From positions 1 to 7,316 of the forward strand of contig CAMDQL010000082.1 in assembly GCA_945905915.1 (NCBI GenBank): a DNA stretch of 7,316 nt, given 5' to 3'. Under the pieces are notes generated by a model. That model was given only the letters and a program-made list of their open reading frames with translations. It did not search any database and was not told the origin of the DNA. Below are positions 4,833 through 7,316 of the stretch, piece after piece. Each line of letters opens with the position of its first letter. Within the stretch, counting starts at the first letter, position 1. Both the position numbers and the translations under genes were made by a program. This DNA comes from Flavobacterium psychrophilum (lineage in GTDB: Bacteria; Bacteroidota; Bacteroidia; Flavobacteriales; Flavobacteriaceae).

Positions 4833-7316
4833 ATGATTCCCGCACAATTCAACGCAAAAGAAGTAGAACAAAAATGGTACGCCTATTGGATGAAAAATGA
4901 TTATTTTTCTTCAAAACCCGACCACAGAACCCCCTATACAATTGTTATTCCGCCACCAAACGTAACGGGAGTCTTACACATGGGGCACATGTTGAATAAT
5001 ACCATTCAAGATGTATTAATTCGTCGTGCGCGTTTAAAAGGATTCAATGCGTGTTGGGTACCAGGAACCGATCATGCTTCTATTGCAACCGAAGCAAAAG
5101 TAGTGGCCAAGTTAAAAGAAGAAGGCATCAATAAGAATGATTTAACGCGCGAAGAATTTCTAAAACACGCCTGGGAATGGACTGATAAATACGGCGGAAC
5201 CATTTTAGAACAATTAAAGCAATTAGGTTGTTCTTGTGATTGGAATCGTACCAAGTTTACAATGGATGACGATATGTCAGCTTCTGTAATTCATTCGTTT
5301 GTATATTTATACAACAAAGGATTAATTTATCGCGGTTACCGAATGGTAAATTGGGATCCAGAAGCAAAAACCACATTATCTGACGAAGAAGTAATCTTTG
5401 AAGAACGCCAAGGAAAATTATATTTTATTAATTATAAGATTGAAGGTTCATCTGATTTTTTAACCGTAGCAACCACGCGTCCCGAAACTATTTTTGGAGA
5501 TACTGCCATTTGCATCAATCCGAATGACGAGCGTTTTTCGCATTTGAAAGGAAAAAAAGCCATTGTACCTATTTGTGGTCGAGTGATTCCTATTATTGAA
5601 GACGAATATGTTGATGTTGAATTTGGAACCGGTTGCTTAAAAGTAACTCCGGCTCATGATACAAACGATAAAACATTAGGTGACAAACACAATTTAGAAA
5701 TCATCGATATTTTCAATGAAGATGCTACTTTGAATTCATTCGGATTGCATTATCAAGGGAAAGACAGATTCGTAGTTCGTGAAGAAATTGCTAAAGAGCT
5801 TGAAACTATCGGCGCTTTAGCAAAAACAGAAACCCATTTGAATAAAGTAGGAACTTCTGAACGAACGAAAGCGGTTATCGAACCAAGATTATCAGATCAA
5901 TGGTTCTTAAAAATGGAAGATTTAGTAAAACCAGCCATCAAAGCGGTTTTAGAATCCGATGACGTTAAATTATACCCAAGCCGTTTCAACAATACCTACG
6001 CGCATTGGTTAAACAACATTCGCGATTGGAATATTTCGCGCCAGTTGTGGTGGGGCCAACAAATTCCAGCCTATTTTTATGGTGATGGAAAAGAAGATTT
6101 CGTTGTAGCTGAAAACATTGAAAAAGCATTGGAACTTGCGAAAGCAAAAACTCAAAACTCGAAACTCAAAACTCGAGACTTACGTCAGGACGCCGATGCA
6201 TTAGATACTTGGTTTTCTTCATGGTTATGGCCAATGGCTGTTTTTGGAGGTGTTTTAAACCCGGAAAATGAAGATTTTAAATACTATTATCCAACGAATG
6301 ATTTAGTTACCGGACCCGATATTTTGTTCTTTTGGGTAGCGCGTATGATTATTGCGGGTTATGAATATGCAGGCGAAAAACCATTTTCAAATGTTTATTT
6401 AACAGGTTTAGTTCGTGACAAGCAAGGACGTAAAATGTCTAAGTCGCTTGGGAATTCGCCTGAACCACTCGGACTTATTGAAAAATTTGGTGCCGATGGT
6501 GTTCGTGTAGGATTATTATTAAGTGCTTCGGCAGGAAACGATATTTTATTTGACGAAGAATTATGCAACCAAGGAAAAGGATTTGCCAATAAAATTTGGA
6601 ATGCTTTCAAACTGATAAAAGGATGGGAAGTAGCTAATATTCCTCAACCCGAATCTTCAAAAGTAGCGATTGAATGGTACGAAGCAAAGTTGCAACAAAC
6701 CTTAGTTGAAATTGAAGATAATTTTGATAAATACAGATTATCCGATGCGTTAATGGGAATTTACAAATTGGTTTGGGACGATTTTTGTTCGTGGTTCTTA
6801 GAAATGATCAAACCAGGATATCAACAACCAATTGATAAAGTAACTTTTGACAAAGCGATCGAAATGTTGGAAGCTAACTTGAAATTGTTACATCCATTCA
6901 TGCCTTTTTTAACAGAAGAATTGTGGCACCACATTGCCGAAAGAACGCCTGAACAAGCTTTGATTGTAGGGGAGTGGCCAACAGCAAAACCATTTAATGC
7001 ACAATTAATTGCTGATTTTGATTTTGCTACCGAAGTCATTTCTGGCATTCGAACCATTCGTAAAGATAAAAACATACCGTTTAGAGACGCTATTGAATTG
7101 CGTGTGATGAACAATGAAAAGGCAGCAACCCATTTCGATTCAGTGATTCAGAAATTAGGAAATGTTACAACTTTAGAGTACGTTTCAGATAAAGTAGACG
7201 GAGCCTTATCGTATCGTGTGAAATCAAATGAATATTTTATACCAATTACAGGCGCTATTGATGTGGAAGCAGAAATTACAAAATTAACCGAAGAGTTAAA
7301 CTACACCAAAGGATTC
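4833..7316 (+). CDS. valS: Valyl-tRNA synthetase (ValRS), 3' end cut by window edge
   Basis: The frame is open from the ATG at 4833 to the last base (828 codons, no stop). Bacteroidota ValRS is usually about 870-880 residues, so roughly 50 are missing. This cytoplasmic class Ia synthetase charges tRNA(Val). [14 protein letters not shown] gives the HIGH motif HMGH at 49-52. The CP1 editing domain has [13 protein letters not shown] with Arg216 and [15 protein letters not shown] (265-279) with Lys270, Thr272, Asp276 and Asp279, which match the editing residues I recall for Thermus ValRS, so proofreading of misactivated threonine should be intact. The catalytic core resumes with [14 protein letters not shown] and [16 protein letters not shown] is at 534-538 ([16 protein letters not shown]). 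The anticodon-binding domain includes [12 protein letters not shown] (687-698). The final residues ([18 protein letters not shown]) begin the C-terminal coiled coil. The gene is divergent from the DUF1573 gene. Confidence 0.97.
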   Translation, partial: MIPAQFNAKEVEQKWYAYWMKNDYFSSKPDHRTPYTIVIPPPNVTGVLHMGHMLNNTIQDVLIRRARLKGFNACWVPGTDHASIATEAKVVAKLKEEGINKNDLTREEFLKHAWEWTDKYGGTILEQLKQLGCSCDWNRTKFTMDDDMSASVIHSFVYLYNKGLIYRGYRMVNWDPEAKTTLSDEEVIFEERQGKLYFINYKIEGSSDFLTVATTRPETIFGDTAICINPNDERFSHLKGKKAIVPICGRVIPIIEDEYVDVEFGTGCLKVTPAHDTNDKTLGDKHNLEIIDIFNEDATLNSFGLHYQGKDRFVVREEIAKELETIGALAKTETHLNKVGTSERTKAVIEPRLSDQWFLKMEDLVKPAIKAVLESDDVKLYPSRFNNTYAHWLNNIRDWNISRQLWWGQQIPAYFYGDGKEDFVVAENIEKALELAKAKTQNSKLKTRDLRQDADALDTWFSSWLWPMAVFGGVLNPENEDFKYYYPTNDLVTGPDILFFWVARMIIAGYEYAGEKPFSNVYLTGLVRDKQGRKMSKSLGNSPEPLGLIEKFGADGVRVGLLLSASAGNDILFDEELCNQGKGFANKIWNAFKLIKGWEVANIPQPESSKVAIEWYEAKLQQTLVEIEDNFDKYRLSDALMGIYKLVWDDFCSWFLEMIKPGYQQPIDKVTFDKAIEMLEANLKLLHPFMPFLTEELWHHIAERTPEQALIVGEWPTAKPFNAQLIADFDFATEVISGIRTIRKDKNIPFRDAIELRVMNNEKAATHFDSVIQKLGNVTTLEYVSDKVDGALSYRVKSNEYFIPITGAIDVEAEITKLTEELNYTKGF
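6150..6180 (+). repeat. Heptanucleotide tandem repeat inside valS
   Basis: Four 7-bp units run head to tail: ACTCAAA, ACTCGAA, ACTCAAA, ACTCGAG, then a partial ACT. They encode [10 protein letters not shown] (residues 440-449) in ValRS, between [17 protein letters not shown] and [12 protein letters not shown], a surface region that varies between relatives. The period of 7 is not a multiple of 3, so gain or loss of a single unit would break the frame; here the frame is preserved. Confidence 0.75.

Noticed and set aside
4689..4871. A 60-codon minus-strand open frame across the valS start.
   Set aside because: It overlaps the valS start and the structured element, has a Cys-rich low-complexity translation with no recognisable domain, and depends on no conserved signal. 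It is a shadow frame.
5072..7114. Minus-strand open frames of 60, 71 and 97 codons inside valS.
   Set aside because: They lie fully antisense to the continuous ValRS frame with all its motifs. Such frames are expected by chance over a 2.5-kb gene.
1..7316. CRISPR arrays, insertion sequences, tRNA or rRNA genes, and toxin-antitoxin or defence genes.
   Set aside because: No regularly spaced direct repeats, transposase-like frames, tRNA cloverleaf or rRNA segments were found on either strand by reading; the genes are conserved housekeeping types.

Overview
The window looks like chromosome from a low-GC member of the Bacteroidota, most likely the Flavobacteriaceae (Flavobacterium or a close relative). 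The evidence is: AT-rich DNA; leaders rich in A with no Shine-Dalgarno sequence; a good match to the Bacteroidota -7 promoter element TAnnTTTG; protein sequences of flavobacterial type (for example RMSKSTGN in CysS and HLCVNSRGI in FolE); and intergenic repeats and a putative structured RNA of a kind I associate with flavobacterial genomes. No phage, plasmid, transposon, CRISPR or defence genes are visible. The six genes are housekeeping or conserved, and none shows a frameshift or internal stop.

Layout, left to right. Positions 1-195 have no gene that I can support and hold decayed intergenic repeats. Positions 196-2693 carry a minus-strand cluster transcribed folE -> cysS -> yidD: GTP cyclohydrolase I, cysteinyl-tRNA synthetase and the membrane-insertion factor YidD. 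The gaps are 40 and 46 nt, there is no convincing terminator between the genes, and a good -7 element lies just ahead of folE. Positions 2810-4003 carry a minus-strand fold-type-I PLP aminotransferase, separated from folE by a hairpin. Positions 4100-4537 carry a minus-strand exported DUF1573 protein, closed by a clear rho-independent terminator. The intergenic region 4538-4832 divides the minus-strand block from the plus-strand gene valS (4833 to the window end). ValS is valyl-tRNA synthetase, 828 codons present, with the C-terminal coiled-coil tail cut off by the window edge.

The genes serve translation (CysS, ValS), pteridine/folate-type cofactor synthesis (FolE), amino-acid metabolism (aminotransferase) and envelope biogenesis (YidD, DUF1573 protein). 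I do not see a new multi-gene system. The parts most worth a second look are non-coding: a compact structured element at 4672-4753 resembling the Flavo-1 RNA class, a promoter-associated inverted repeat beside it, the composite repeat at 18-150, and a run of 7-bp repeats inside the valS reading frame.
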